DNA of 64,000 nucleotides from positions 310,001 through 374,000 of the forward strand of contig WJYM01000002.1 in assembly GCA_009668205.1 (NCBI GenBank), in the 5' to 3' direction. Below are positions 26,541-37,029 of the stretch, piece by piece. The position numbers and the translations under genes were made by a program. How positions within the stretch are numbered: the first letter of the stretch is position 1; every line of letters begins with the position of its first letter. Origin of the DNA: Enterobacteriaceae bacterium RIT691. Lineage in GTDB: Bacteria; Pseudomonadota; Gammaproteobacteria; Enterobacterales; Enterobacteriaceae. Below the pieces are notes generated by a model, which was given only the letters and a program-made list of their open reading frames with translations, did no database searches and was not told the origin of the DNA.

Positions 26541-27704
26541 ATGTTTAATTTCGACCTGCACACCACAACCCGCATTTTATTTGGTAAAGATGCAATCTCT
26601 GGCCTTCGTGCCCAAATCCCGGCAGATGCCCGCGTACTGGTGACCTACGGCGGCGGCAGCGTTAAGAAAACCGGCGTACTGGATCAGGTACTGAATGCAC
26701 TGAGCGGCCTCAACGTGCTGGAGTTCGGCGGCATCGAACCGAACCCTTCTTATGAAACGCTGATGAATGCGGTGAAGATTGCCCGCGAAGAGAAAGTGAC
26801 GTTCCTGCTGGCCGTTGGCGGGGGTTCCGTACTGGACGGCACCAAATTTATCGCGGCTGCGGCGCAGTACGCTGAAGGCGTGGATCCATGGGAAATTCTG
26901 CAAACCGGTGGCAGCAAAATTCAGAGCGCAATCCCAATGGGTTCCGTACTGACCCTGCCAGCAACCGGTTCTGAAACCAATATGGGTGCGGTTATCTCCC
27001 GCAAAACCACGGGTGACAAGCAGGCGTTCATGAACCCGCATGTGCGCCCGGTGTTTGCCATTCTCGACCCGGTTTATACCTACACTCTGCCTCCGCGTCA
27101 GGTCGCGAATGGCGTGGTCGATGCCTTCGTTCACACCATTGAGCAGTATGTGACGTACCCGGTTAACGCCAAGATTCAGGACCGCTTCGCGGAAGGTATT
27201 CTGCTGACCCTGATCGAAGAGGGCCCGAAAGCCCTGAAAGAGCCGGAAAACTACGATGTGCGCGCCAACGTAATGTGGGCAGCGACTCAGGCACTGAACG
27301 GCCTGATTGGCTCCGGCGTTCCGCAGGACTGGGCGACCCATATGCTGGGCCATGAACTGACGGCGATGCACGGTCTGGATCATGCTCAAACGCTGGCGGT
27401 GATCCTGCCTGCCCTGTGGAATGAAAAACGTGATACCAAACGCGCCAAGCTGCTGCAATATGCTGAGCGCGTGTGGAACATCACCGAAGGTTCTGAAGAT
27501 GCCCGTATCGATGCCGCTATCGCCGCTACCCGCGAATTCTTTGAAGCTATGGGCGTGCCAACTCATCTGTCCGGTTACGGCCTTGATGGCAGCACTATCC
27601 CGGCTCTGCTGGCAAAACTCGACGAGCACGGCATGACCCAAATCGGTGAAAATCAGGATATTACCCTCGACGTCAGCCGCCGTATTTACGAAGCGGCACG
27701 CTAA
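26541..27704 (+). CDS. yqhD: NADPH-dependent aldehyde reductase YqhD
   Basis: 387 residues, collinear with E. coli YqhD. Metal-dependent alcohol dehydrogenase fold with the GGGSVLDGTKF nucleotide motif and all four metal ligands at the E. coli positions: D194, H198, H267 and H281. It reduces short-chain aldehydes, including acrolein, malondialdehyde, glyoxal and furfural, to alcohols. Gene order yqhD then dkgA, 109 bp apart, matches E. coli. Ribosome site AAAGGG lies before the start. Confidence 0.97.
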   Translation: MFNFDLHTTTRILFGKDAISGLRAQIPADARVLVTYGGGSVKKTGVLDQVLNALSGLNVLEFGGIEPNPSYETLMNAVKIAREEKVTFLLAVGGGSVLDGTKFIAAAAQYAEGVDPWEILQTGGSKIQSAIPMGSVLTLPATGSETNMGAVISRKTTGDKQAFMNPHVRPVFAILDPVYTYTLPPRQVANGVVDAFVHTIEQYVTYPVNAKIQDRFAEGILLTLIEEGPKALKEPENYDVRANVMWAATQALNGLIGSGVPQDWATHMLGHELTAMHGLDHAQTLAVILPALWNEKRDTKRAKLLQYAERVWNITEGSEDARIDAAIAATREFFEAMGVPTHLSGYGLDGSTIPALLAKLDEHGMTQIGENQDITLDVSRRIYEAAR

Positions 27705-27813
27705 GGCTTTTTCCGCTTAACCTTTCGTTTTCCCGTATTTCGTCCAGACTTAATGCTACGACTTCGCCGGTACACGCTCTGTGTTCCGGTGAATTTCATC
27801 TAGGGAGAAATGC

Positions 27814-28641
27814 ATGACACATCCAACTGTAATCAAGCTTCAGGACGGCACGGTGATGCCGCAACTGGGTCTCGGCGTGTGGAAAGCAGGAAACGAAGAA
27901 GTCGTTTCTGCCATTCATAAAGCGCTGGAAGTCGGCTATCGCTCCATTGATACCGCTGCCGCGTATAAAAACGAAGATGGCGTAGGTAAAGCCCTGAAGA
28001 GCGCTGGCGTTGCCCGTGAGGAGTTGTTCATTACCACCAAGCTGTGGAATGACGATCACAAGCGTCCGGCACAGGCCCTGCAGGAAAGTCTGGATAAATT
28101 ACAGCTCGATTTTGTCGATCTGTATCTGATGCACTGGCCCGTTCCGGCTATCGATCACTATGTCGATGCCTGGAAAGGGTTGATCGAACTTCAACAACAG
28201 GGGCTGGTGAAGAGCATTGGCGTCTGTAACTTCCAAATCCATCATCTGCAACGGATCATTGATGAAACCGGGGTCACGCCGGTTATCAATCAGATAGAGT
28301 TGCATCCACTGATGCAGCAGCGTCAGCTGCACGCCTGGAATGCCACGCATAAGATCCAGACCGAATCCTGGAGCCCACTGGCGCAGGGCGGCATCGGGGT
28401 GTTTGATCAGACCATTATTCGTCATCTGGCAGATAAATACGGGAAAACACCGGCGCAAATCGTCATTCGCTGGCATCTCGATAGCGGTCTGGTGGTGATC
28501 CCGAAATCGGTCACCCCATCACGTATTGCCGAAAACTTTGACGTCTGGAATTTCCGTCTCGATAAAGACGAACTGAGTGAAATTGCCAAACTGGATCAGG
28601 GTAAGCGTCTGGGGCCGGATCCGGATCAGTTCGGTGGCTGA
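27814..28641 (+). CDS. dkgA: 2,5-diketo-D-gluconate reductase A / methylglyoxal reductase DkgA
   Basis: 275 residues, the same as E. coli. Aldo-keto reductase TIM barrel with the catalytic Asp and Tyr (SIDTAAAYKNEDGVG), Lys (ITTKLWNDDH) and His (LMHWP). NADPH-dependent reduction of 2,5-diketo-D-gluconate, methylglyoxal and other carbonyls. It is controlled with yqhD by YqhC. Ribosome site GGGAGA 6 nt upstream. Confidence 0.96.
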   Translation: MTHPTVIKLQDGTVMPQLGLGVWKAGNEEVVSAIHKALEVGYRSIDTAAAYKNEDGVGKALKSAGVAREELFITTKLWNDDHKRPAQALQESLDKLQLDFVDLYLMHWPVPAIDHYVDAWKGLIELQQQGLVKSIGVCNFQIHHLQRIIDETGVTPVINQIELHPLMQQRQLHAWNATHKIQTESWSPLAQGGIGVFDQTIIRHLADKYGKTPAQIVIRWHLDSGLVVIPKSVTPSRIAENFDVWNFRLDKDELSEIAKLDQGKRLGPDPDQFGG

Positions 28642-28720
28642 TGCGTCGTTAATCATCCATTGATGTGCTATCCCACCTGCTGGTGATATTCTCTTTCTTT
28701 CGCACATGTCGAGAGATGCA

Positions 28721-29659
28721 ATGAATCGCTATAGCAGGTGGGTTTTTATTCTCTTTTTGGCTTTGGCATTCCCGCCACTGGCTCAGTCACAATCCCTTTC
28801 TGTCGAAGAAACGCTCCAGCGGTTATACAAGCCCTACACTGAAAATAGCGATCCTCCGCCTTTCGATGCCACGGGTGCTTCCGCCATTGCCTCTTCCCGT
28901 CTGCTGGCGGCGTTGAAAACAGACAGCGAACTCACTTCCCCCGGCGACACGGGCGCGCTGGACTGGGATCCCCGCTGCGGCTGTCAGGATTTCGACCATT
29001 TAGCGGTTGAAGACATTGCCGTGCTTTATCAGACCGATAACAGTGCGGTTGCTCAGGTCAGTGTCCGGCCCATCGGTGGCTCGGATGCGGTTTCCTCTCT
29101 CAAGTACCGCTTTGTCAATGAGCATGGGCGCTGGCTTGTCGATGATATTACCGAAGACGGAAAGAGCATCTGGCAAATCCTCAATGACAGCAATCAGGCA
29201 CAGCTGAAACAACTGGCCGCGCTGCAACATCCGCAGGCTGTCGCTTTCGTTCGCGCGGTTTATACCAGCCGGGAGTTTGACGCCTTATCATGGCCACTGC
29301 TGCTGACACCGTCCTCCAGAAAAGTCATGGAAGATTTCCATACCCTGACCAATCAGATGTCGGCAAAAGAGCAGGAAAGCAAAACGATCCCGGATATTTG
29401 GGAAACCTCACCGCTGTGCGGGTGCATGAACCCGAATACCGTCAAACTTGAAACCGTGCAGGCTCTGGAGGAAGTGGCGGGTAAAACACGCGTGCAGGTG
29501 CATTTCGAGCAATCGGACGGCACCCAGGATAGCCGGGAGATTGTGGTACGACAAACCAACGGAACGTGGCAGATTGACGACATTCTCGCCCCGGTAGAAG
29601 GCAGCGTGATCCAACAGCTGGAACGCGCGATTCAGAAAGGTTTACGCGCCTCGAAATAA
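28721..29659 (+). CDS. yqhG: Exported DUF3828-type protein YqhG
   Basis: 312 residues from the ATG at 28721, which gives a clean Sec signal peptide (WVFILFLALAFPPLAQSQS). An upstream ATG at 28706 would add five residues without a better ribosome site. Two related halves can be seen, each with a WD/CGC element: DWDPRCGCQDFD near 80 and WETSPLCGCMNPN near 230, so the protein is an internal duplication with two CxC pairs. Function is unknown; periplasmic location is predicted. It follows dkgA, as in E. coli. Confidence 0.92.
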   Translation: MNRYSRWVFILFLALAFPPLAQSQSLSVEETLQRLYKPYTENSDPPPFDATGASAIASSRLLAALKTDSELTSPGDTGALDWDPRCGCQDFDHLAVEDIAVLYQTDNSAVAQVSVRPIGGSDAVSSLKYRFVNEHGRWLVDDITEDGKSIWQILNDSNQAQLKQLAALQHPQAVAFVRAVYTSREFDALSWPLLLTPSSRKVMEDFHTLTNQMSAKEQESKTIPDIWETSPLCGCMNPNTVKLETVQALEEVAGKTRVQVHFEQSDGTQDSREIVVRQTNGTWQIDDILAPVEGSVIQQLERAIQKGLRASK

Positions 29660-29703
29660 AACAAAGGGGACTCCCCGCGACGGAGACGCCCCCTTTCAGT
29701 CAA

Positions 29704-29731
29704 AAGCCCGGCCAATGGCCGGGCTTGTTTT
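29704..29731. terminator. Bidirectional terminator between yqhG and ygiQ
   Basis: AAGCCCGGCC (29704-29713) and GGCCGGGCTT (29717-29726) form a 10-bp stem with a 3-nt loop. A T-tract follows on the plus strand and TTTTG on the minus strand, so it can serve both convergent genes. Confidence 0.85.
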
Positions 29732-32052
29732 TATGGCTTCGCGCTGCGTTTCATCGCCGGTTTGCCCTTCGGCTTAACCAACGGAATGCCAGCCCTTCCT
29801 GATGATGCAGCCGGTTTCCCTGACTGGGCTACCGGTTTGCCTGACTGAGCCGCAGGTTTACCCGCTTTACCCGCCTGAGCCGCTGGCTTGCCTGCTTTAA
29901 CGGTCTGAGCACCCGGTTTGCCTGGATTACGCTGGTGCGTCACCGGCGTATGCTTAGTCAGCGCTGGCTGAGCACGGCGGCTCTGGCGGCGCGCTTCGCG
30001 CATTTCGTCAATCGTAGGTGCGGGTACCAGGCAGTCACGACGTCCACCAATCAGGTGCTTTTTGCCCATCGCTTCCAGCGCCTGACGAATCATCGGCCAG
30101 CCAGCCGGATCGTGGTAGCGCAGCAGCGCTTTGTGCAGACGACGCTGTTTATCGCCTTTCGGGATAAAGACTTCTTCACTCTTATAACCAATTTTACCCA
30201 GCGGGTTTTTGCCGGTGTAATACATGGTCGTCGAGTTAGCCAGCGGCGACGGGTAGAAGTTCTGCACCTGGTCGAGACGGAAGCGGTGACGTTTAAGCCA
30301 CAGCGCCAGGTTCACCATGTCGTCGTCCGTCGTGCCCGGGTGGGCCGAAATGAAGTAAGGGATCAGATACTGCTCTTTTCCTGCCTGCTTCGAGAAGGTG
30401 TCAAACAGCTGTTTGAAACGATCATAGCTGCCCATACCCGGCTTCATCATCTTCGACAATGGGCCTTCTTCGGTATGCTCTGGGGCGATCTTCAGGTAGC
30501 CACCCACGTGGTGGGTTGCCAGCTCTTTGATATAACGCGGATCTTCAACGGCCAGATCGTAACGCACGCCAGAGGCAATCAGGATCTTTTTGATGCCTTT
30601 CAGGTCACGGGCGCGACGATAGAGATTGATCGTTGGCTCATGGTTGGTATCCATGTGCGGGCAAATATCCGGGAACACGCAGGAAAGACGGCGGCAGCTT
30701 TGTTCGGCACGCGGTGACTTACAGCGCAGCATGTACATGTTCGCCGTTGGGCCACCCAGATCCGAGATGATGCCGGTAAAGCCTGGCACGCTGTCGCGAA
30801 TGGCTTCGATTTCATTGATGATGGAATCTTCGGAACGGCTCTGAATAATGCGCCCTTCGTGCTCAGTGATTGAGCAGAACGAGCAGCCGCCGAAGCAGCC
30901 ACGCATGATGTTGATCGAGAAGCGGATCATTTCATACGCCGGAATACGTTCGTTGCCATACGCCGGATGCGGAATACGCTTATAAGGCAGCGCAAACACG
31001 CTGTCCATCTCTTCGGTGGAAAGCGGGATAGCAGGCGGGTTCAGCCAGATGAAACGGTCGCCGTGCTTTTGCATCAGCGCGCGAGCACAGCCCGGGTTGG
31101 TTTCGTGGTGCAGAATTCGCGAGGCGTGCGCATAAAGAACTTTGTCGGCCTTCACTTTTTCAAAGGACGGCAGCAGCACGTAGGTTTTCTCCCACGGCTT
31201 TGGCTTCGGCGGCTGCACGACAATGGCTTTCGCTTCCTGCTCTTTCGGTGCAACCGGCTTATTATCCGCGCACGGCAAATCTTCGCCATACGGATGCGGG
31301 ATCGGGTCAATTTTACCCGGCATATCAATGATGCGGGAATCCACGCCGCTCCAACCTGGCAGCGCTTCTTTCACCATGATCGCGGTATTACGGACATCGC
31401 GAATTTCAGCGACCGGTTCGCCCTGCGACAGACGGTGAGCCACTTCGACCAGAGGACGCTCGCCGTTACCGAAAATCAGCATGTCAGCTTTGGAATCCAC
31501 CAGCACCGAACGGCGAACGGTATCAGACCAGTAATCATAGTGAGCGGTACGCCGCAGACTTGCCTCAATGCCGCCGAGGATAACCGGCACGTCGCTCCAG
31601 GCTTCTTTACAGCGCTGGGTATACACAAGCGTTGCACGGTCCGGACGTTTACCGGCGATGTTACCTGCCGTGTAGGCGTCATCGTGACGCAGCTTACGGT
31701 CGGCGGTATAGCGGTTGATCATGGAGTCCATGTTGCCCGCCGTGACGCCGAAGAACAGGTTCGGTTTGCCCAGACGCATAAAGTCGTCTTTGCTGTTCCA
31801 GTCCGGCTGCGCGATGATCCCTACGCGGAAGCCCTGTGCTTCCAGCATACGGCCACAAATGGCCATGCCGAAACTTGGGTGATCGACATAGGCGTCACCC
31901 GTGACCAGGATGATATCGCAGCTGTCCCAGCCAAGTTGATCCATCTCTTCCCGAGACATAGGTAAAAATGGGGCCGGGCCAAAACAGGCCGCCCAGTATT
32001 GAGGCCAGGAGAAGAGATCGCGATCCGGCTGGATCAGGGAAATTGCGCTCAT
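29731..32052 (-). CDS. ygiQ: Radical SAM protein YgiQ (UPF0313)
   Basis: 773 residues against 739 in E. coli. The radical SAM cluster motif C-x3-C-x2-C is at C386, C390 and C393 (GCFGGCSFC). The family has an N-terminal UPF0313 domain and no established reaction. The extra length lies in a low-complexity C-terminal tail of Gly, Lys, Pro, Ala, Gln and Ser with repeated GKPAAQ units. The tail is basic (ends [11 protein letters not shown]) and may bind RNA or acidic surfaces. Monocistronic, sharing a terminator with yqhG. Confidence 0.95.
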   Translation of the reverse strand: MSAISLIQPDRDLFSWPQYWAACFGPAPFLPMSREEMDQLGWDSCDIILVTGDAYVDHPSFGMAICGRMLEAQGFRVGIIAQPDWNSKDDFMRLGKPNLFFGVTAGNMDSMINRYTADRKLRHDDAYTAGNIAGKRPDRATLVYTQRCKEAWSDVPVILGGIEASLRRTAHYDYWSDTVRRSVLVDSKADMLIFGNGERPLVEVAHRLSQGEPVAEIRDVRNTAIMVKEALPGWSGVDSRIIDMPGKIDPIPHPYGEDLPCADNKPVAPKEQEAKAIVVQPPKPKPWEKTYVLLPSFEKVKADKVLYAHASRILHHETNPGCARALMQKHGDRFIWLNPPAIPLSTEEMDSVFALPYKRIPHPAYGNERIPAYEMIRFSINIMRGCFGGCSFCSITEHEGRIIQSRSEDSIINEIEAIRDSVPGFTGIISDLGGPTANMYMLRCKSPRAEQSCRRLSCVFPDICPHMDTNHEPTINLYRRARDLKGIKKILIASGVRYDLAVEDPRYIKELATHHVGGYLKIAPEHTEEGPLSKMMKPGMGSYDRFKQLFDTFSKQAGKEQYLIPYFISAHPGTTDDDMVNLALWLKRHRFRLDQVQNFYPSPLANSTTMYYTGKNPLGKIGYKSEEVFIPKGDKQRRLHKALLRYHDPAGWPMIRQALEAMGKKHLIGGRRDCLVPAPTIDEMREARRQSRRAQPALTKHTPVTHQRNPGKPGAQTVKAGKPAAQAGKAGKPAAQSGKPVAQSGKPAASSGRAGIPLVKPKGKPAMKRSAKP

Positions 32053-32202
32053 AGTGCTTCCGGGTGGTTAAAAAAGAGACATCAAAAGGCGGGGATTATA
32101 AGGGAATGCCGGTGAGTGTGCCAGACCGCCGAAGGAAAATTCGCGTTCTGATGCCTTTATCCATGCGGAGTGCAGGCCTATTTGACTCTGTCTTCAGAGA
32201 CT

Positions 32203-32222
32203 CCTCTCCCTGTTAAGGAGAG
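32203..32222. repeat. CCTCTCC palindrome behind ftsP
   Basis: CCTCTCC and GGAGAGG form a 7-bp stem, followed by another GGGAGAGGG at 32229-32237. It is a degenerate member of the CCCTCTCC family, in the 193-bp gap between ftsP and ygiQ. Confidence 0.55.
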
Positions 32223-32245
32223 GGTCAGGGAGAGGGCCAATCCTC

Positions 32246-33658
32246 TTACGGTGCTGGATTCACCAGAATCTGTCCGATGGAGCCTCTGTCTGCCAGCTCC
32301 AGCGTTTGGCTGGCGAACTGGAACGGGAAGTGTGCCCACGACGGCTGGCCGTAATAGACCAGGAGTTCAACCTGCCCATCGATCCAGACGGTGTCTTTCC
32401 AGCCGCGGTCTTCCGGGAATGGCATCGCGCCATTGACGTTACGGATTTGGAACATCACACCTTCAATGTGGAAGGACTGCGGCGAATCCGCGCGCATCGT
32501 CCAACGTTCCCAGGTTCCCTGCTGCGCGGTTACGTCAATACGCTGCGGATCCCACAGGTGCCCGTTGATGCCCGGGTCGTCGCCCAGCGTGAACTCACGG
32601 CTGCGAATCGGCGTGCCGGTCATTATCTCTTCCGGCAGCAGGCGCATTGGCAGATTGTCCGTCACCAGCGGCAACAGGCCCGTAGGGCGCAGCGTCAGCA
32701 CCAGCGTGGACACCAGGATGCTCGATGGCTCAAAGAAACCGCGAATACGGTCCACAATGCTTGCCGCCTCACCACAGGTAATCGACACTTCATCGCCATT
32801 GGTCATGTCCACCAGAATTTCACGACGCTCGCCCGGTGCCAGCGACAGCTGTTTCACGGAGACGGGCGCTGGCAGGAAGCCCTGATCGCCGGAGATCACG
32901 TGCAGCGGACGCCCATCGCTCAGCTGCAACTGGTAGCGGCGGGAGTTGGAGGCATTCAGCAGACGCAGACGCACCCAACCGCGTGACACTTCAACATAAG
33001 GACTCTGAGCACCGTTCACCAGCAGGATGTCACCGACAAAACCGCCGCTGCCCGGTTCGCTGTACTCCGGCGTACCGAAGTTATCGAGCCGCTTGTCCTG
33101 AATAATGACCGGGAAATCATCCACGCCGTAGTGATTAGGGATAGGTAAGGACTTACTCACGTCATCTTCCACCAGCCACATTCCGGCCAGTCCCCCGTAG
33201 ACCTGCTCAGCCATGTGGTTCGGGGTATTCGCCTGATACCACAGCGTGGCGGCATTCTGACGAATCGGCAGTACCGGCGCCCAGTCGGCATTCGGCGACA
33301 TCATACGCGCCGCGCCGCCAATCAATGGGCCAGGAACCTGTAATCCACGAATGGTCATTGCCACGTTTTCGGCGAGGCGGTTGCTGTAAATCAGTTTGAC
33401 GTCATCCCCATTCCAGACGCGGATGGTTGGCCCCAGATAGCGGCCGTTCACGCCAATCACCGGTGCACGGGTGCCCTGGGTAAAAGACCAGTGAGCGCGC
33501 TGCAGCGTGAGGAACAGAGGCTGTCCGCGACGAGATTCAAGCAGCGGAGGGATGGGGAGCGCAGGCTGCTGGCCTGCTGCATTTGCCCTCAGCGGCACCG
33601 CGCCTGCGCAAAGCGCTATCCCTGATGCCTGAATAAACTGACGCCGACTGAGTGACAT
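32246..33658 (-). CDS. ftsP: Cell-division protein FtsP (SufI), Tat-exported cupredoxin
   Basis: 470 residues from the ATG at 33658, the same as E. coli. The start is chosen because MSLSRRQFIQASG gives the twin-arginine signal right at the N-terminus (SRRQFIQ); the upstream in-frame ATG would bury it. Three cupredoxin-like domains follow, with the multicopper oxidase fold but without the full set of copper His ligands. It stabilises the divisome during stress. It is followed upstream by plsC in the same direction, as in E. coli. Confidence 0.96.
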   Translation of the reverse strand: MSLSRRQFIQASGIALCAGAVPLRANAAGQQPALPIPPLLESRRGQPLFLTLQRAHWSFTQGTRAPVIGVNGRYLGPTIRVWNGDDVKLIYSNRLAENVAMTIRGLQVPGPLIGGAARMMSPNADWAPVLPIRQNAATLWYQANTPNHMAEQVYGGLAGMWLVEDDVSKSLPIPNHYGVDDFPVIIQDKRLDNFGTPEYSEPGSGGFVGDILLVNGAQSPYVEVSRGWVRLRLLNASNSRRYQLQLSDGRPLHVISGDQGFLPAPVSVKQLSLAPGERREILVDMTNGDEVSITCGEAASIVDRIRGFFEPSSILVSTLVLTLRPTGLLPLVTDNLPMRLLPEEIMTGTPIRSREFTLGDDPGINGHLWDPQRIDVTAQQGTWERWTMRADSPQSFHIEGVMFQIRNVNGAMPFPEDRGWKDTVWIDGQVELLVYYGQPSWAHFPFQFASQTLELADRGSIGQILVNPAP

Positions 33659-33757
33659 ATAAACTCCATGAAACAAACAACGCTGAGGGAAACCGTTCCC
33701 AAACAAAACTCACAGGCGGCGTGCCGGGAAACCCGTTTCACCCCGCCGATAAAGCAC

Positions 33758-34498
33758 TTACTTTTTCTTCTTCGCCGCTTCGCGCTCGGCCACTTCCTGA
33801 TCAAGCTCGGCAATTTTTACGCTCATCACTTCACGGCAATGAACGGCCAGCTCACGCACCTGATCTTTGCCCCATGCGCTGGTGTCAATTGGGGGCAGCA
33901 TCTCAACAATCGCCAGACCGTTGTCCAGGCGGTTGAGATTAATTTTTCCTGAGGTGGTAGAAACACAGATAGGAATAATCGGCACCCCGGCGGCAATGGC
34001 CGCGTGGAATGCGCCGGTTTTGAAAGGCAGCAGGCCGCGACCACGGCTGCGGGTGCCTTCCGGGAACATCCAAAAGGAGATTTTACGTTCCTTAAATGCA
34101 TTCACTACACTGGCAATCGTACCGTGGGCTTTCGCTCGGTTATTACGGTCGATCAGCAGGTTGCCCGTCAGCCAGTACAGCAGACCAAAAAACGGGATCC
34201 ACAGCAGGCTTTTTTTCCCCACCGTCACCGTCGGTGGCACCACGATATTGGCCGCGGTGATCATGTCGTAGTTGTTCTGATGGTTGGCAATGTAGATGGC
34301 ATTACCAAAGTTTTCATATCCTTCCGGTAACCGCTTTTCGACCTTCAGACCGAAAACGGGTGCCAGACGGCCAAACAAATGGCCAAAGGTCGCAACGTGT
34401 TTTGGGTTGCGTGGGCTAAACAGGCAATAGATACAGCCAAAAACGCATACCAGAATGCAGTAAATAACAACGATAATAGCACGAAAAATCAATAGCAT
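33758..34498 (-). CDS. plsC: 1-acyl-sn-glycerol-3-phosphate acyltransferase
   Basis: 246 residues (E. coli 245). N-terminal membrane segment, the catalytic H-x4-D motif NHQNNYD and the substrate motif FPEGTRSRGRG. It adds the second fatty acid to lysophosphatidic acid at the inner membrane, making phosphatidic acid for all phospholipids. The C-terminus is a charged KKKK tail. Located between parC and ftsP, as in E. coli. Confidence 0.97.
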   Translation of the reverse strand: MLLIFRAIIVVIYCILVCVFGCIYCLFSPRNPKHVATFGHLFGRLAPVFGLKVEKRLPEGYENFGNAIYIANHQNNYDMITAANIVVPPTVTVGKKSLLWIPFFGLLYWLTGNLLIDRNNRAKAHGTIASVVNAFKERKISFWMFPEGTRSRGRGLLPFKTGAFHAAIAAGVPIIPICVSTTSGKINLNRLDNGLAIVEMLPPIDTSAWGKDQVRELAVHCREVMSVKIAELDQEVAEREAAKKKK

Positions 34499-34625
34499 AG
34501 CTACCTCTGAAATCCTGTCCGCTTAGAGTTATGTATCGGACAGGGGATGGGACTTGCAGAACCTGTACCCGCTTATGTTAATCGCAACGCACGAATTCAC
34601 AACGGTTTTGCCGCAAATTTTAGCA

Positions 34626-34645
34626 CCCCTTCCGGACGGAAGGGG
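34626..34645 (-). terminator. Hairpin at the 3' end of parC
   Basis: CCCCTTCC and GGAAGGGG form an 8-bp stem with a 4-nt loop just past the parC stop. On the minus strand only TGCTAAAATTT follows, so termination is probably weak, and read-through into plsC is possible. Confidence 0.55.
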
Positions 34646-34653
34646 CTGCGGAA

Positions 34654-36912
34654 TTACTCTTCGCTGTCGCCTGCACGCGGACGCAGCGGCGAATCAATAT
34701 CGATTTTGTCGATTTTCTGCAAACCACGCATCAGCGTACCGCGACGCCCGCGCTCGCCGGTGACCTTCTGCAGCTCTTCCGGACGCAGCTTGATCTTACG
34801 TTTGCCCACATGGATGGTCAGCGTGCTTTGCGGCGGCAGAATGTAGAGATGCGCCAGACCATCAGCCCCTTTCACCGCATCGGCGGACGGGATACCGATA
34901 ATCTTGTTGCCTTTCCCTTTCGACAGCTGTGGCAGATCGCTCAGTGGGAACATCAACATGCGTCCAGCCTGAGTGATAGCCAGCAGCATATCCGACTCAT
35001 CCTCAATCACCAGCGGCGGCATTACCTGTGCATTTTCCGGCAGGCTGATCAGCGCCTTACCTGCACGGTTCCGCGCCACCAGGTCATTGAAGGTGCAGAC
35101 AAAACCGTAGCCGGCATCAGAGGCCATTAGCAGCTTGCGATCGTCGTTTTCCATCAGCATATGCTCAACGGTCGCGCCCGGCGGTAACGTCAGCTTGCCG
35201 GTAAGCGGCTCGCCCTGCCCACGCGCTGACGGCAAGGTGATCGGGTCGATAGCGTAACTGCGTCCGGTGGTATCGATAAATACCACTGGCTGATTACTTT
35301 TGCCTTTCGCCGACGCTTTCCAACTGTCGCCCGCTTTGTAATTCAGGCCTTGTGCGTCGATATCGTGGCCTTTGGCGCTACGCACCCAGCCCATCTGCGA
35401 CAGCACGATAGTCACCGGCTCAGACGGCAGCATGTCGTGCTCGTTCATCGCCTTCGCTTCTTCACGCTCATGCAGCGGTGAGCGACGGTCGTCACCAAAC
35501 GCATCCGCATCCGCCTGCAGCTCTTTTTTCAGCAGGTTATTCATCTTGCGCTCGGACGCCAGAATCGCCTGAATCTGATCGCGCTCTTTTTCCAGATCGT
35601 TCTGCTCGCCGCGAATTTTCGTCTCTTCCAGTTTGGCAAGGTGACGTAATTTCAGTTCGAGGATCGCTTCCGCCTGAGTATCGCTAATGCCAAAGCGCGA
35701 CATCAGTACGGGCTTCGGCTCATCTTCGGTGCGGATAATATGAATGACGTCGTCGATATTGAGGAACGCCACCAGCAAACCTTCGAGGATATGCAGGCGC
35801 TTGAGCACTTTCTCCAGACGGTAGTTCAGACGACGACTCACCGTATCGCGGCGGAAGGCCAGCCACTCCGTCAGGATCTCCAGCAGGTTTTTTACCGCCG
35901 GACGGTTATCCAGACCGATCATGTTCAGGTTAATGCGATAGCTCTTTTCCAGATCCGTGGTGGCGAACAGGTGGTTCATCACCTGCTCCATATCCACGCG
36001 GTTGGAGCGCGGGACGATCACCAGACGGGTCGGGTTTTCGTGATCGGACTCGTCACGCAAATCATCGACCATCGGCAGTTTTTTGTTGCGCATCTGCGCC
36101 GCAATCTGCTCCAGCACTTTCGCGCCGGAAACCTGATGAGGCAACGCAGTAATGACCACCGCGCCGTCTTCTTTTTTCCACACCGCACGCATACGCACGG
36201 AGCCACGGCCGCTTTGGTAGATTTTGCGGATGTCGGCACGGGAAGTGATAATTTCCGCTTCTGTTGGGTAATCCGGCCCCTGAACGATGTCCAGCAGCTG
36301 ATCCAGAGTGGTATGCGGCTTTTCAATCAGCGTGATGGCAGCCTGAGCAACTTCGCGCACGTTGTGTGGCGGGATGTCAGTGGCCATGCCCACGGCAATA
36401 CCGGTGGTGCCGTTCAGCAGAATGTTTGGCAGGCGCGCCGGCAGCGTGCGCGGCTCCTGCATCGTGCCGTCAAAGTTCGGCTGCCAGTCAACGGTTCCCT
36501 GCCCCAGCTCGCCCAGCAGCACTTCGGCATATTTAGACAGGCGGGACTCGGTATAACGCATTGCGGCAAAAGATTTCGGATCGTCCGGCGCCCCCCAGTT
36601 CCCCTGACCGTCAACCAGCGGGTAACGGTATGAGAACGGCTGCGCCATCAGCACCATGGCTTCATAACAGGCGCTGTCGCCGTGCGGATGGTATTTACCC
36701 AGCACGTCACCCACGGTACGAGCAGACTTTTTGAACTTGGCACTGGCGCTCAGGCCCAGCTCGGACATTGCGTAAACAATACGACGCTGAACAGGCTTCA
36801 GTCCGTCACCGATATACGGCAGCGCACGATCCATGATGACGTACATGGAATAGTCGAGATAAGCCTTTTCCGTAAATTCATGCAGCGCAAGGCGCTCTGC
36901 CATATCGCTCAT
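34654..36912 (-). CDS. parC: DNA topoisomerase IV subunit A
   Basis: 752 residues from the ATG at 36912, the same as E. coli; an upstream ATG at 36960 is rejected. The catalytic Tyr is at 120 (AAMRYTESR), and the quinolone-resistance region has Ser80 and Glu84, the wild-type residues. The C-terminal beta-pinwheel domain follows from about 495. With ParE it decatenates chromosomes. parC and parE are separated by about 8 kb, as expected, but the segment between is rearranged compared with E. coli. Confidence 0.98.
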   Translation of the reverse strand: MSDMAERLALHEFTEKAYLDYSMYVIMDRALPYIGDGLKPVQRRIVYAMSELGLSASAKFKKSARTVGDVLGKYHPHGDSACYEAMVLMAQPFSYRYPLVDGQGNWGAPDDPKSFAAMRYTESRLSKYAEVLLGELGQGTVDWQPNFDGTMQEPRTLPARLPNILLNGTTGIAVGMATDIPPHNVREVAQAAITLIEKPHTTLDQLLDIVQGPDYPTEAEIITSRADIRKIYQSGRGSVRMRAVWKKEDGAVVITALPHQVSGAKVLEQIAAQMRNKKLPMVDDLRDESDHENPTRLVIVPRSNRVDMEQVMNHLFATTDLEKSYRINLNMIGLDNRPAVKNLLEILTEWLAFRRDTVSRRLNYRLEKVLKRLHILEGLLVAFLNIDDVIHIIRTEDEPKPVLMSRFGISDTQAEAILELKLRHLAKLEETKIRGEQNDLEKERDQIQAILASERKMNNLLKKELQADADAFGDDRRSPLHEREEAKAMNEHDMLPSEPVTIVLSQMGWVRSAKGHDIDAQGLNYKAGDSWKASAKGKSNQPVVFIDTTGRSYAIDPITLPSARGQGEPLTGKLTLPPGATVEHMLMENDDRKLLMASDAGYGFVCTFNDLVARNRAGKALISLPENAQVMPPLVIEDESDMLLAITQAGRMLMFPLSDLPQLSKGKGNKIIGIPSADAVKGADGLAHLYILPPQSTLTIHVGKRKIKLRPEELQKVTGERGRRGTLMRGLQKIDKIDIDSPLRPRAGDSEE

Positions 36913-37029
36913 TAATGTGTATTCCTCAATCTTTACGCCGGACTGGAGTGCAGACGGCAAGCATCGGGCGATAATACCCTATCTCACGTGAGGAGTCACA
37001 GGGGCGACCGCCGCCGCCCTTGATGGACG

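Noticed and set aside
26577..27641. 354-residue open frame antisense to yqhD
   Set aside because: Complement of a highly conserved coding region; no start signal or homology visible.
30967..31965. Long open frame antisense to ygiQ
   Set aside because: Runs opposite a clear radical SAM gene, has no family resemblance and has atypical composition (His/Arg rich).
35740..36633. Open frame antisense to parC
   Set aside because: Shadow of parC codon usage; no ribosome site.
36983..36992. CTCACGTGAG palindrome upstream of parC
   Set aside because: Ten bases only, no second copy and no known regulator; could be chance.
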